From assembly GCF_051027545.1 (NCBI RefSeq), contig NZ_CP194902.1:4898001-4962000 (forward strand): DNA of 64,000 nt, written 5' to 3'. The position numbers and the translations under genes are program-made. The notes under the pieces are model-generated. The model was not told where the DNA came from, ran no database searches, and was given only the letters and a program-made list of their open reading frames with translations. This DNA is from Methylocaldum sp002005105 (GTDB taxonomy: Bacteria > Pseudomonadota > Gammaproteobacteria > Methylococcales > Methylococcaceae). This document shows positions 25,521 through 35,164 of this stretch, one piece after another; the first letter of the stretch is position 1, and each line of letters begins with the position of its first letter.

Positions 25521-26926
25521 TCAAGACCCGCGCCCGAACCGGCGTTCATTCTGAACCGCCAATAGGCATAAAAAGGCAATCCGCCAGCCAGGAGCGCCAA
25601 GCCCAGCCCGGTCTCCCGCGGATTATGCATCGCCAGGCTGGTGCAGAATGCACCCGCCACGAGAAAGAACGCCAAGGGCACCCAGGGATAGCCCAAGGTC
25701 CGATAGGGTCTTAACAGTGCCGGCTGACGGTGGCGCAGCACGATCACGGCGAGTGCGGTGATGCCGTAAAACGCCCACATGCCGAAGATCGCGTAATTGA
25801 ACAGGTGCTCGAAGGCCCGCTCGTCTCGACCGAATACCAGGATCAAGCCGCCCGCCGCGAGGCCCTGCACGATCAAGGCCTTGGCCGGCGTCCGATGCAC
25901 GGGATCGATGTCCCCCATGTGCCGAAAAAACAGCCCGTCGCGGGCCATCGCGTAAGACACCCGAGCGCCACTCAGGATGGCGCCGTTCAGGGTAGCCAGG
26001 GTCGACACGATCGCCGCCGCCGTGATCGCCCTGCCGCCCCACTCCCCCAGGGCGGAGGACGCCATGTCCTGGGCCAAGCGCCCGGATTGCTGAACCGCAG
26101 CTAGCGGCAGGACATAGAAATAGGCCAGGTTGATCAAGAGGTAGACGGCCATCACGCCGATGATGCCGAAGATCAGGACGCGCGGGATCGTGCGCTGAGG
26201 ATTCCGGATCTCCGCCCCGATCATGGTCACGTTGTTCCAGCCATCGTAAGCCCACAATGCGGCCGCCAGCGCGGCGCCATAGAATTCGATGCCGTTCCGG
26301 GCCGAAGCCGTGGCAGGACCGGAAAAGTGTTCCCACGAGCCTTCGCCGCTCGCGAGGCCCAGGGCCGCCAAGGCCACGATGGCGCCAACCTTCAGCAGCG
26401 TCAGGACGGTCTGTACCTCGCTTCCCAGGACGACGCCGCCGTAATTCAAGAGGGTGAAGACCAGGATACTGGCGAGTGCCGCGAGCTGGACGCCGGTGAG
26501 CGTGAAATCCAGGCCGGCGACGGAAGACCCCCAAACCGGTTGATCGAGATCATGGATGAAGAAACCGAGAAAGATGGCGAACGCCGTGGCGACGCTGGCG
26601 ATCGATCCGGTCTTGCCGATGACCACCTGTTGCCAGCCGAAGAGGAATCCCCATAAGGGGCCATAGGCACGCCGCAGGAAGACATATTCCCCACCGGCTT
26701 CCGGGAAGGTGGCGCCGAGCTCCGCATAACTGAGCGCCCCGGCGAGCGAAAGGAGCCCTCCGGCCAGCCAGACCAGGAACACCGCCCAGACCGTGCCCGC
26801 CTCGCGGGCTATGGTCGAAGGCACCAGGAATATGCCGGTGCCGATCACGGTGCCCGCCAGGATCGCCCCCGTGCCAAACCATCCGATCCCCCGCTCCAGT
26901 TCGGGGCGCCTAGCGGGGAGGTTCAT
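25517..26926 (-). CDS. APC-superfamily amino acid permease
   Basis: A 469-residue protein with about 12 membrane helices. The first helix carries the APC substrate-binding signature TVIGTGIFLVPSTIA (residues 25-40), and helix 6 has YDGWNNVTMIGAEIRNPQRT near 225. Both are characteristic of the LAT/APC branch of amino acid exchangers. It should sit in the inner membrane and import or exchange amino acids or amines. The neighbour upstream is the unknown periplasmic protein, 30 bp away on the same strand. The substrate is not predictable from these motifs. Confidence 0.88.
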   Translation of the reverse strand: MNLPARRPELERGIGWFGTGAILAGTVIGTGIFLVPSTIAREAGTVWAVFLVWLAGGLLSLAGALSYAELGATFPEAGGEYVFLRRAYGPLWGFLFGWQQVVIGKTGSIASVATAFAIFLGFFIHDLDQPVWGSSVAGLDFTLTGVQLAALASILVFTLLNYGGVVLGSEVQTVLTLLKVGAIVALAALGLASGEGSWEHFSGPATASARNGIEFYGAALAAALWAYDGWNNVTMIGAEIRNPQRTIPRVLIFGIIGVMAVYLLINLAYFYVLPLAAVQQSGRLAQDMASSALGEWGGRAITAAAIVSTLATLNGAILSGARVSYAMARDGLFFRHMGDIDPVHRTPAKALIVQGLAAGGLILVFGRDERAFEHLFNYAIFGMWAFYGITALAVIVLRHRQPALLRPYRTLGYPWVPLAFFLVAGAFCTSLAMHNPRETGLGLALLAGGLPFYAYWRFRMNAGSGAGLE

Positions 26927-26956
26927 GGATTTCCGTATCCAACGCCATGTGGAACC

Positions 26957-28732
26957 TTAACGTGGAGGTCTGCGCATTTCATGGAACCAGTGACGGTACT
27001 GTTCCATGCGGTTGCGCTGATCGGCCGGCGCACGCCGCACGCAGGTGGCGTATTCGGCCGTTCCCGATTCGGCGCCCCAGCGGAATTCCGGACAGTCGTT
27101 GGGATTGTAAGCCGTCTCGAACGCCGGCCGTCGCGCCAGGATATCGGCGACCGTCAATCGCCAGGTCGAACCGTCGCTCCGGGTATAGGCAACCTGCCGC
27201 TCTTGTATCAGCTTCCGATGCCGTTGCTCGATCTCTTCCCTGACGATTTCCGGCACCCGTCCGCCGAGCACGAAAAGCTCGGGATAACGGACGATGCGCT
27301 CCGGGAAACGTGTCAGCACGTCCATGGCGATCAGGAGGCGCATGTCCCGGGAGGGCGTCGAATAGTCTTCCCAGGGTCCGACGGTCTCGAAGATCGAAGG
27401 CCCCGTCGGCATCGGGATGATGGCCCCTGGATGATGCCTCTGAAAATTCTCGCCGTTCTCGACGGCGTGAACTCGTGTCTCCAATTGTTCGACCAAGGCG
27501 TCGAGCACGGATTCGTAGGCTTTTTCGGCGTCCAGCCCCTCAGGATCAATGAGCCGCATCATGCGCGCGTAGAAATCCTCCGCCGGAAGCTCGGCCTGCT
27601 CCGCCGAATAGGGTGCGATGAAGGGATGCTCCGCCAAATCCGCGTTGCTCTGGAGGCGCAGAGGCCCCTGCCCCTCTCTCCCGAGCGGCCGAAAGGATTT
27701 GAAGCCCGGACCCGCGCTCTTCACGTCATCGACAAAAAGAAATGTGCCTTCCCAGAAGCGTTTGCGGCCGACCGAGTTGTCCGGCTGCGCGTCGACGGCG
27801 AGGAGCAATCCGGCCTGATCGCCCGTTTGCGGGACCCATTTCACAATGACCAGGATATGCCCATAGGGATCGGCGTAGACCGTGCCGGGCCACAGGTTTT
27901 CGCGTTTGAGCTCGACCGGGTAGAAGTCCGTGCCGTCGTCTTCGAGTGCCGTTCGGGCATTCCCCGAGTGAACCGTATCCATCAGCCGCCGGGACAGATC
28001 TCTGAAGACCGAAGCAGGTGCCGATTTCGCCGAAAAGCGCTGGTCGATGATGGCCGGTCCGCAGCGCGGCGGCCTGAGCGAAGTCCCTCGGTCGCAGGCG
28101 CGAAACGCCACCGGCAATCCGATCTTCCAGGCGAAGTAGGCGCGGAGGAAATACGGGAGGTCCGCGCAGTCCGGCGTGGCGGGAAGCCTCTCGTCCTCGC
28201 CCTGGCCGAAGTGATCGTGAAGGAAGTTCCGCTCCGGGTTCCTGAGGATCGGTTCGAGAGAGGGCAGTGTGTAGTTTTCCTCGATCGGCGCATCGAAAAG
28301 GCGTTCGATCCAGGCGGAATATAGCGCCTCGTGCCGCCGGTCCCATTCGGCTCCGGTGCGCTCCGATCCGGCCTCGGCGTCGTTGCCGACGATCAGGCGG
28401 CGGCATGCGACCATCTCGCCCCGTCTCTGCGCTTCGATGCGGTAGGCTCCAGGGACGGCGTGATCGATGAAGGAGGCCGCGCTCCACGGAGGTCCGCCCC
28501 GCCAGGTGACGGCCAAGGGTAGTTCAGCGCCATCCGGCGCGAAGGCTCTCAGTTCGCTCACCGGCCCGTCAGTCGCCACGACCATGAGCTTGAGCGGCTC
28601 GCCGATCACCGGCTTTTCCGGCGATGTCCAAACGGACGCGGCCCCGCCCTCCGGGCACGGCTCGGCATCTGCTCCGTCCAGTGCCCGGCAGAGTGCCGGC
28701 AACATCGTTGCCATGCCGATGGCGAGAAGCAA
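26957..28732 (-). CDS. Large periplasmic protein of unknown function
   Basis: About 591 residues. The start is uncertain: TTG at 28732 with AAGGGG upstream gives a signal peptide (LLAIGMATMLPALCRALDG); ATG at 28714 is the alternative. An N-terminal beta domain (GEPLKLMVVATDGPVSELRAF) is followed by a large alpha/beta region with YFLRAYFAWKIGLPVAFRAC and YADPYGHILVIVKW. The C-terminal part has several Arg/Glu-rich helices. The C-x-D and W-K-I-G-L-P-V-x-F pattern with a later Y-G-H resembles papain/transglutaminase-like folds, but I cannot confirm a triad. It precedes the APC permease by 30 bp, so an operon is likely. Confidence 0.65.
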   Translation of the reverse strand: MLLAIGMATMLPALCRALDGADAEPCPEGGAASVWTSPEKPVIGEPLKLMVVATDGPVSELRAFAPDGAELPLAVTWRGGPPWSAASFIDHAVPGAYRIEAQRRGEMVACRRLIVGNDAEAGSERTGAEWDRRHEALYSAWIERLFDAPIEENYTLPSLEPILRNPERNFLHDHFGQGEDERLPATPDCADLPYFLRAYFAWKIGLPVAFRACDRGTSLRPPRCGPAIIDQRFSAKSAPASVFRDLSRRLMDTVHSGNARTALEDDGTDFYPVELKRENLWPGTVYADPYGHILVIVKWVPQTGDQAGLLLAVDAQPDNSVGRKRFWEGTFLFVDDVKSAGPGFKSFRPLGREGQGPLRLQSNADLAEHPFIAPYSAEQAELPAEDFYARMMRLIDPEGLDAEKAYESVLDALVEQLETRVHAVENGENFQRHHPGAIIPMPTGPSIFETVGPWEDYSTPSRDMRLLIAMDVLTRFPERIVRYPELFVLGGRVPEIVREEIEQRHRKLIQERQVAYTRSDGSTWRLTVADILARRPAFETAYNPNDCPEFRWGAESGTAEYATCVRRAPADQRNRMEQYRHWFHEMRRPPR

Positions 28733-28899
28733 TATACCCCTTAGGAGATTTCCCGGAAAAAATATCCCTGCGGACGCGTAGGCCGGATTAAGCAAAGCGC
28801 ATCCGGCACTTCCGCCGCCATCGCCGGAGACTGCTGCCGCCTTACTCGGGTCTAGGTATGCTGCACCCATATGCATAAGAACATTGTCTATCGTATCGC

Positions 28900-29085
28900 C
28901 TAACGCCCGGCCGCACCCGATCTGCCGTGCACGATGGCCACGGTTTCCCGGGCGATCTGGCATTCCTCGTCGGTGGAGATCCCCGAGGACACGTACCGGA
29001 CTCGCCGGCTGTCCAATTTCCGAAAGGCCACACGAGGCCCTGTCGTTCGCCGCTGCATCGAGCACGATGCCGAACCAGCATCCTT
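28900..29085 (-). pseudogene. Acetate kinase C-terminal remnant, frameshifted
   Basis: In one minus-strand frame FGIVLDAAANDR matches the start of the last AckA helix-strand segment. In another, VRYVSSGISTDEECQIARET matches the family's terminal S-x-x-x-V-x-V-I-x-T-x-E-E-x-x-I-A-R-x-T. A frame slip lies between them and nothing of the first 330 or so residues remains. The tail is followed by a REP-like hairpin (28770-28800) and the unknown periplasmic gene. Confidence 0.6.
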
Positions 29086-29224
29086 AACCGAGGCGGGCAC
29101 GGAGTACCCAGCCCGCTGGATGATCTATAACGCTGAGAGCTCATTATGTCACTATCGCATCGCCCTAAGCGGGTTCGAGAGTTTGTCGCTCACCGGCAAA
29201 TTCAAGCCGGTAATATTCATTCCC

Positions 29225-29384
29225 TAGAGCATTTTCCGATTCGGAGTCAGAGCGCCCGATAGGTAGGTCGGCAATCCCTTCCCAATCGCAAACGGTCGCT
29301 TTAGCCGATACGTCGGCAAGGGATTGCCGACCTACATTGTTCCCGCCCGACATGAAGCCGTACACCGGGATGAAAAACGCCCTA
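29225..29384 (+). mobile_element. MITE-like element family C, copy 1
   Basis: TAGAGCATTTTCCGATTCGG at the left and CCGGGATGAAAAACGCCCTA at the right are imperfect inverted ends. The middle is the GTAGGTCGGCAATCC hairpin plus one AATCGCAAACGG insert. Shares ends with 54022-54247. Confidence 0.78.
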
Positions 29385-29661
29385 GATTCTCAGAATGCTG
29401 TCTTAAGTTAACGGCCGGTATCGGTCAGGACGGATGACTGGAATGGCCGACGACCGGCGAATCACCGCTGAACGGTTGAAGGACCGAAATCTTGAAGAGC
29501 GCTGGCCGTGTCCAGCGTGTGAATTAATTAACAGCCTGAATGGACTTATCGCCTCATCATAGCAACCGCCTCGATTTGAGGCAGATCTTACGGTTTGGCC
29601 GGTGACATTTACGGTCGGCGGCTCAAACCGCCCTCTCTCATCAACTTAGGAGGATATTCGC

Positions 29662-30132
29662 ATGAAGCACCTGAACAAGTCCCTATTGGGAGCCATTGGG
29701 CTCGGACTGGGGCTGCAGACCGTCGCAGACGCCGCGCAAACGCCCAACTTCTACGAGTGCACCGGCCGGCACGTCAGCCTTACCCTGGTGGTGGGCAGCC
29801 AGGCGGAAGTTGGCATTCTCCCACCGCAAACGACCCTCAATCTGCAATTGGGCGAAAAAAGCTATCGCTTTCAGGAATCGGACATCGTCACCGAGTCAAC
29901 CCTGATTGGCGATCTTTGGGAGGTGGTGTTGGAACACATACCGGACCTCCACATTAAACATGCGTCCGTGGTGATTCCATCCGTCTCGTTGGGAGAGTCG
30001 CCGGTCACCTTCAAGAGCCAGCTTGTCCTGACCACGGTGAACACGCCGTTCATCCCCACGCCCTTTGAGGGGGTGGTCAATCCTTCCAAATACATCGATC
30101 TCGCCTGCACGGCTTCGATGGTTTATTTTTAG
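29662..30132 (+). CDS. Secreted protein of unknown function
   Basis: A 156-residue protein with a strong ribosome site (AGGAGG, 29648-29653) and a clear signal peptide (SLLGAIGLGLGLQTVADA). The mature part is beta-rich, with NFYECTGRHVSLTLVVGS at its start and YIDLACTASMVYF at its end. Its two Cys, near both ends, may form a disulfide. No known motif. It is flanked by about 250 bp without genes on the left and 660 bp on the right. The terminal Phe and alternating pattern resemble a small beta-barrel or beta-sandwich protein. Function is unknown. Confidence 0.7.
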   Translation: MKHLNKSLLGAIGLGLGLQTVADAAQTPNFYECTGRHVSLTLVVGSQAEVGILPPQTTLNLQLGEKSYRFQESDIVTESTLIGDLWEVVLEHIPDLHIKHASVVIPSVSLGESPVTFKSQLVLTTVNTPFIPTPFEGVVNPSKYIDLACTASMVYF

Positions 30133-30801
30133 GCTGGCTTGCGTCCGAGCGGCGATAGGCGTTCCGGCATCGAGCGGTTGTTGTCGGAGGCCGCGTTCGA
30201 GCCGCTGAGTCTCGACCCGAGGCCATCCGCGGTTCGGCGAGACAATCGAGATTCAGGCCCGAAATCGCGCGCTGTAAAGTGGCGGCACCGGTCGATGATC
30301 CGACTGGATAAACCGGATGACGCCTCGCCGCCATTCGGCAAAAACGTCACGGGCAGCGCCTCGTTTGGGGCTGCCCGTGAATCCGCGAGCACCGAAGTCC
30401 GTCCGGAACCCGAACGTTCGGCGGCAGCCTGGTCCGTCTTGGACTCGCCGGTGTTTTTCCAATCCTTTACCTCGACGCTTTGCTGTTTCAATATTGAATG
30501 ACGGCCAAGAACGAGCTCCGGAAGTTTGTTTTCGAGTGGGTGGTTTTCGGTCTTTGCTGACGGTGGTGGCCATTTCTTGATTTGCCCGAATGGCCGCTTA
30601 GTGTGATCGACCCAGAGCGCTTGACCATTTTCTGGCGTGAAAGCCGATATTTTTCCTATCGCGCGTGTGCTGGGGCCCCTAAGTCATTAACGCCGGTTCC
30701 AGAACCTCTGTCAGCAAGCCAGAGCGGCCGAAGCAGTCTACGTCTACAGTCTATTTTTACGTAACCGTCCAGCGCCGGACGGTTATCCGCCAAGCCGCTA
30801 T
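30133..30801. other. Gene-free stretch with a copy of a dispersed repeat
   Basis: No frame here has a credible start or family motif. Bases 30508-30550 (CGAGCTCCGGAAGTTTG, then GTGGGTGGTTTTCGG) match 46424-46462 in inverted orientation. Confidence 0.6.
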
Positions 30802-31275
30802 TCATAACCCCAAATCGCTCAAACTGGCGTGATCCTCGGGACGAGGGCCCAGAGGCCAGTGGAACAACCGTTGTTCTGGCTTGATTGGCAGATCGTTGAT
30901 GCTGGCGAAGCGCCGTTCCATGAAGCCTTGTCGGTTAAATTCCCAATTTTCGTTGCCGTAACTGCGGAACCATAGCCCGGAATCGTCATGCCATTCGTAA
31001 GCAAAGCGCACGCCGATGCGGTTGTCGGTAAACGCCCATAATTCCTTGATTAAGCGATAGTCCAGTTCCTTGGCCCATTTGCGTTGCAAAAATTGCCGCA
31101 CCTGCTCGCGGCCGCGCGGAAATTCGACGCGGTTGCGCCAGAGTGTGTCTTCGGTATAGACCAGTGCGACGCGGTCCGGATCGCGCGAGTTCCAGGCGTC
31201 TTCGGCCATGCGAACTTTCTGCGCCGCGGTTTCAGCGGTAAATGGCGGAACGGGCGGTTTGATTTCCTCGGACAT
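30802..31275 (-). CDS. NTF2-like (DUF1348-type) protein
   Basis: A 157-residue single-domain protein. The N-terminal helix AAQKVRMAEDAWNSRDPDRV, then YTEDTLWRNRVEFPRGREQV, WAFTDNRIGVRFAYEWHDDS and ENWEFNRQGFMERR are characteristic of the DUF1348 group of the NTF2-like/SnoaL fold. The fold makes a small cone-shaped pocket and often acts on small hydrophobic molecules; no enzyme activity is established for this group. It is the last gene of a minus-strand run with the GST, the fused reductase and the AhpD-like gene, so a detoxification or redox role is inferred. Confidence 0.85.
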   Translation of the reverse strand: MSEEIKPPVPPFTAETAAQKVRMAEDAWNSRDPDRVALVYTEDTLWRNRVEFPRGREQVRQFLQRKWAKELDYRLIKELWAFTDNRIGVRFAYEWHDDSGLWFRSYGNENWEFNRQGFMERRFASINDLPIKPEQRLFHWPLGPRPEDHASLSDLGL

Positions 31276-31306
31276 GATTATTCTCCGTCACTGAAGGGTG
31301 AGTGAG

Positions 31307-31912
31307 TTAAGCCTGCCACATTCCCGGCATCGGAACATAACCGGGCAAGGCTCGAAGGCGCTGAAACCAGGCGACGATCTTCGGGTAAGCGCCGATGTCG
31401 ATGCCGCCTTCCGGCGCCAGCGCCACGTAGGGATAGGCGGCAACGTCGGCGATGGATACTGTGTCGCTGGCTAGCCAATCGCGGCTTTCCAGGTGGCGGT
31501 CGATAATACCCAGTACTTTTTCGGCAGTTTGCTGGGCTTTTGCCGTATCGATGGCGCGGCCGAATTTGTGGTGTACGCGCAGCATGGCCGGCCCGTGGAA
31601 GATTTCATTGGCGGCGGTCAATAGCCAAGCGGCGATTTGCGCCAAGCGGAAGGCATCGTCCGACCACCATTGTTCGCCGCCGTAGCGTTTGGCCAAATAG
31701 ACCAAAATGGCTTGGCTGTCACGGATGGTCAAGCCGTCGTCATCTAATACCGGCACTTGGCCGAACGGATTGAGTTGCAAATAATCCGGGCTGCGTTGTT
31801 CGCCGCCGACTAGATTGACCGCCTGGGTTCGGTACGGTAGCGACAGAAAACTCAACAACAATCGAACCTTGTGGCAATTGCCCGATAGCGGCACGTCATA
31901 CAGGGTCATCAT
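31307..31912 (-). CDS. Glutathione S-transferase
   Basis: A 201-residue protein with the two GST domains. The N-terminal thioredoxin-like half has YDVPLSGNCHKVRLLLSFL with a Ser at the catalytic position (beta/theta-like), then GQVPVLDDDGLTIRDSQAIL with the cis-Pro and the Glu/Asp-Ser glutathione contact. The C-terminal helical half is normal, with SIADVAAYPYVALAPEGG. It conjugates or reduces electrophiles in the cytoplasm. Lies 13 bp upstream of nothing but 31 bp from the NTF2-like gene, in the same minus-strand cluster. Confidence 0.9.
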   Translation of the reverse strand: MMTLYDVPLSGNCHKVRLLLSFLSLPYRTQAVNLVGGEQRSPDYLQLNPFGQVPVLDDDGLTIRDSQAILVYLAKRYGGEQWWSDDAFRLAQIAAWLLTAANEIFHGPAMLRVHHKFGRAIDTAKAQQTAEKVLGIIDRHLESRDWLASDTVSIADVAAYPYVALAPEGGIDIGAYPKIVAWFQRLRALPGYVPMPGMWQA

Positions 31913-31925
31913 GATGCTCTCCTGG

Positions 31926-33209
31926 CTAAGTGAAACTTTCGAATTGCACTCGCTGTTCGGCGATGCCGAGTTGGCGGGCGGTTTGGCGCACGGCGTCGAT
32001 CAGGCGGGTTGGGCCGCAGACGTAAATGACGGCATCGGCCGAGACGTTAGCGAGCAGGGCCGACACGTCCAGCCGAGTCGGGTTTTGCACCTGGCTGAAA
32101 TAAAACCGGCATCGATTGGGAAACTGCCGTCGCAAGTCTTTGACAAAGGCGATTTCCTGCGGCGCACGGCCGGTGTAATGCAGTTGAAAATCCGCACCCC
32201 GTGCGGCCAATGCCTCGGCCATCGCTTTTAACGGGGTGATACCGATGCCGCCGGCGATCAACAATGCCGGGCGGTCGTCGTCGTGCAGTGGAAAATAGTT
32301 GTCCGGCGGATCGAGGTTGAGGCGGGTTCCCAGTTGCCAGCCGGCGTGCAATGCCGACGAGCCGCCTTCTCCTGCGTCCACTCTTAGCACGGCGATGCGG
32401 TAGCAGTCCGGATCGTCCGGCGCGTCGGTCAGCGAATAAGCGCGGCTGGTGATGTCGCCGTTGGTCAGCTCAATCGGCACGCGGATATGCGCCCCGGCCC
32501 GATAGCCAGGCAGGGGCTCGCCATCGGCATGGCGCAATTCATAGGCGCGAATGCGCGGCGTCAGTTGCCGAATCCCGGTAATGGTCAAGGGCAATGCGCC
32601 AGTGCCCAATGAGCGAGGGACTGGTTTATCCACCGCTACGGGTTGGCGGCGGGCTTGTTCGATCAGCGCTTCGACTTCGCGTTGGCTGTAGCGTGGTGTG
32701 ATGTACTTGGGGCAATTCCAGTCGAAGGCTTCGACCCGGATAACGATGCCGCGCTCGACGGGGGCGCGAAAGTCGGGCGATTCCAGTTTCGCCAGCAATG
32801 CCGGCTCGGTGCGTTCGTCCACCGCTCGTGCCCGACCCCAGATTTTCAAGCGCCGCCGCTGCGGATAGTCCATCAGCAACAAACTAACCCGGTCGTCGCC
32901 GCGTAAATTGCCTACCGAAATGTATTGGCGGTTGCCGCTGAAATCGGCGTAACCAAGGGTACGGTCATCCAACACTTTCAAGAATCCCACCGGCCCGCCG
33001 CGATGCTGCACATAGGGCCAGCCGGTTTGGCTCACCGTGGCTTGATAAAAGCTGTCGCGCTCGGCAATAAAGGTTTGCTCGGCGCCGCCCAGTACAACCT
33101 CTTCGGCCTCGCCGGGCTCGGCCGCCCGATAGGCCGTGCGGCTGCCCATTTCGGTTTGTACTGCCTGCACGTCGGGTGTGAAACTGATTTTGGCAAAAGC
33201 GCGGGCCAT
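31926..33209 (-). CDS. PNPOx-like flavin domain fused to a ferredoxin-reductase-type FAD/NAD module
   Basis: A 427-residue fusion. ATG at 33209 has AGGAG 7 bp upstream. Residues 20-200 form a split-barrel FMN-binding domain (pyridoxamine-phosphate-oxidase-like; FYQATVSQTGWPYVQHRGGP). Residues 215-427 form a reductase module with the FAD motif RAYSLTDAP and the NAD-binding GGIGITPLKAMAEAL. The usual C-terminal 2Fe-2S domain is absent (ends at FESFT). It probably passes electrons from NAD(P)H through FAD to the FMN site or an unknown acceptor. It lies between the GST and AhpD-like genes, opposite a LysR regulator. Confidence 0.88.
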   Translation of the reverse strand: MARAFAKISFTPDVQAVQTEMGSRTAYRAAEPGEAEEVVLGGAEQTFIAERDSFYQATVSQTGWPYVQHRGGPVGFLKVLDDRTLGYADFSGNRQYISVGNLRGDDRVSLLLMDYPQRRRLKIWGRARAVDERTEPALLAKLESPDFRAPVERGIVIRVEAFDWNCPKYITPRYSQREVEALIEQARRQPVAVDKPVPRSLGTGALPLTITGIRQLTPRIRAYELRHADGEPLPGYRAGAHIRVPIELTNGDITSRAYSLTDAPDDPDCYRIAVLRVDAGEGGSSALHAGWQLGTRLNLDPPDNYFPLHDDDRPALLIAGGIGITPLKAMAEALAARGADFQLHYTGRAPQEIAFVKDLRRQFPNRCRFYFSQVQNPTRLDVSALLANVSADAVIYVCGPTRLIDAVRQTARQLGIAEQRVQFESFT

Positions 33210-33357
33210 GAGCTTGCTCCTGATTGGGTTGGAAACATTGGCGTTTACCGTGACACAGCCGCCAACTGTATTGAATAGCCGTAATCTGCAAGACTTTATT
33301 CCATTTAGCGCAAGAGTCCGGGCACAAGTCCGTCCTTGCACTTGGCCCGGGTCAATA

Positions 33358-33903
33358 CTAGGCCGCCTGTTTTAAGGCCACTTTCGGGAAGTCGATTTCA
33401 ACCCGACTGGCTTTACCCAGGATATTGGTCAGCACGTTCATGCCAACATGGGTGATCACCTCGACGATGTCCGCCTCGCTAAATCCGGCGTCGCGCATGG
33501 CCTGCAGTTCCGCGTTGGTGACCTCGCCCTTGTGCTCGGCCAGGGCGCGGGCGAATCGAACCGCCACTGCCGCCTTTGCATCCTGACTGGAACCGGCCCG
33601 GTTGGCTTCGATTTCCGCCCCGTTCAAACCGGCTTTGCGGCCAATGGCAGTGTGCGCGGACAGGCAGTATTCGCATTCGTTCTGCTGCGCCAGCGCCAGC
33701 GCGATGCGCTCGCGTGTGGCGGCGTCCAGTGAACCGTGGTTGGCGATGTGATGCAGGCCAAGGAAGGCTTTTAGGGCGTCCGGCGAGTTTGCGAACACCC
33801 GCAGGAAATTAGGCACCATGCCCAACTGGCTTTGGATCGCATCCAACAGGCTACGTTGTTCGGTGTTGGCGCTTTCGTTGCTGACGGTGGTGATACGGCT
33901 CAT
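33358..33903 (-). CDS. Carboxymuconolactone decarboxylase / AhpD-like protein
   Basis: A 181-residue protein. ATG at 33903 with GGAG 9 bp upstream is preferred over an in-frame ATG 33 bp earlier. The core ALAQQNECEYCLSAHTAIGR carries the C-x-x-C and distal His of the AhpD catalytic site. The N-terminal LGMVPNFLRVFANSPDALKA and C-terminal VGMNVLTNILGKASRVEIDFP are typical of the peroxidase-related subgroup. Such proteins reduce peroxides or relay thiol electrons. It is the first gene of the minus-strand cluster and is divergent from the LysR gene, which likely controls it. Confidence 0.88.
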   Translation of the reverse strand: MSRITTVSNESANTEQRSLLDAIQSQLGMVPNFLRVFANSPDALKAFLGLHHIANHGSLDAATRERIALALAQQNECEYCLSAHTAIGRKAGLNGAEIEANRAGSSQDAKAAVAVRFARALAEHKGEVTNAELQAMRDAGFSEADIVEVITHVGMNVLTNILGKASRVEIDFPKVALKQAA

Positions 33904-34039
33904 GTTGGTTCTCCAGATAATGAAAGGGTTTGTCATACGCCCGCGTGAAATTCGGCAGGCGGGTATAGTCTGTCTTGTTGCGCCAAATTAAAGAATCATC
34001 AAAAATATCAATTAAATCTTTCGATTACTGGAATTATTA

Positions 34040-34939
34040 ATGGATCGTCTCCATTTAATGACCGTGTATGTCGCGGTGGTCGAAGCGGAAAGTTTTGCCG
34101 GCGGTGCCCGCAAGCTTCACATGTCGCCACCGGCCGTGACGCGTGCGGTGGCGGCATTGGAAGAGCGATTAGGCGTTAAATTGCTGAACCGCACCACCCG
34201 CTACGTGCGGATGACCGAGGCCGGCCAGAAATACTACGAGGACGCCAAACTTATCATCGCCTTGGCCGATGAAGCCGACAACGCGGCGCTGGGCATCAAC
34301 GCCGAACCGCGCGGCCAACTGACCGTTACCGCCTCGGTTTTGTTCGGCCGCTTGTATGTGATGCCGGGCATCGTCGAGTATTTGCGCCGCTATCCGGCGG
34401 TGGAAGTCAATGCGCTGTTCGTCGACCGGGTTGTCAACATGCTGGAGGAAGGCGTGGACGTGGCGATCCGGATTGCCGAATTGCCCGATTCATCGTACCG
34501 GGCACTGCGAGTCGGCTCGGTAAGACAGGTACTGTGTGCATCGCCGGACTACCTGGCAACGCACGGCGTTCCGCACACGCCGGACGATTTGCTCAAGCAC
34601 CAAATCATCCTGGCGCGCGGCCTAAATCCGAATAATGAAATGCGCTTCCTGCGCGACGGGCTGCCGCGGACGCTCAAGTTACAACCGATCTTGAGCGTCA
34701 GCGACAACGACTCGGCGGCCAGTGCGGCGATGGCCGGCTTAGGGATTACCCGCTTGCTGTCCTACCAAATTGCCGAGCCGCTACAGACTGGCAAGCTGAA
34801 AATCGTTCTCAGCGAATTCGAAAGCCCACCGGTTCCGGTCCATATCCTGCACCGCGAAGGTCGCCATTCGTCGGCGAAAGTCCGTTCGTTCGTCGATATG
34901 ACGGCAGAGCGTTTGCGGACGGAGTTGTCACTGAATTGA
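34040..34939 (+). CDS. LysR family transcriptional regulator
   Basis: A 299-residue regulator. The N-terminal winged helix (MTVYVAVVEAESFAGGARKL and MSPPAVTRAVAALEERLGVKL) is standard. The effector domain has VTASVLFGRLYVMPGIVEYL, as in the CrgA/AaeR-like branch. The 136-bp region between it and the AhpD-like gene is AT-rich, with the bidirectional promoter expected for LysR control. It most likely activates the redox cluster on the other strand in response to a small aromatic or electrophile; the inducer is unknown. The 1.1 kb after it (34940-35380) has no gene but a dispersed repeat. Confidence 0.9.
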   Translation: MDRLHLMTVYVAVVEAESFAGGARKLHMSPPAVTRAVAALEERLGVKLLNRTTRYVRMTEAGQKYYEDAKLIIALADEADNAALGINAEPRGQLTVTASVLFGRLYVMPGIVEYLRRYPAVEVNALFVDRVVNMLEEGVDVAIRIAELPDSSYRALRVGSVRQVLCASPDYLATHGVPHTPDDLLKHQIILARGLNPNNEMRFLRDGLPRTLKLQPILSVSDNDSAASAAMAGLGITRLLSYQIAEPLQTGKLKIVLSEFESPPVPVHILHREGRHSSAKVRSFVDMTAERLRTELSLN

Positions 34940-35164
34940 TCGATTGGCGCCTGCCGGGTGCTTCTGCCGCGGCGCCGGGCGCTGGCTGAGCTGAGTCGTT
35001 GAGTTCCATCCATTGCCTCGCTGCACATTTATCCGCCTTCACCTCCAGCGACACTATCGCGAGATGGGCCTTGCCGCCGGCAGCCAGGGTCATCGCTCAG
35101 CCCTCCCGATCGTTTGCCGGTGACTCAGCTACTAAAGCTCGCGATCGGCTGTCTGGCCTATCTG

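Noticed and set aside
28770..28800. REP-type hairpin GTAGGCCGGATTAAGC / GCGCATCCGGC as a terminator
   Set aside because: It is upstream of the neighbouring gene and lacks a T-run; more likely a common intergenic repeat.
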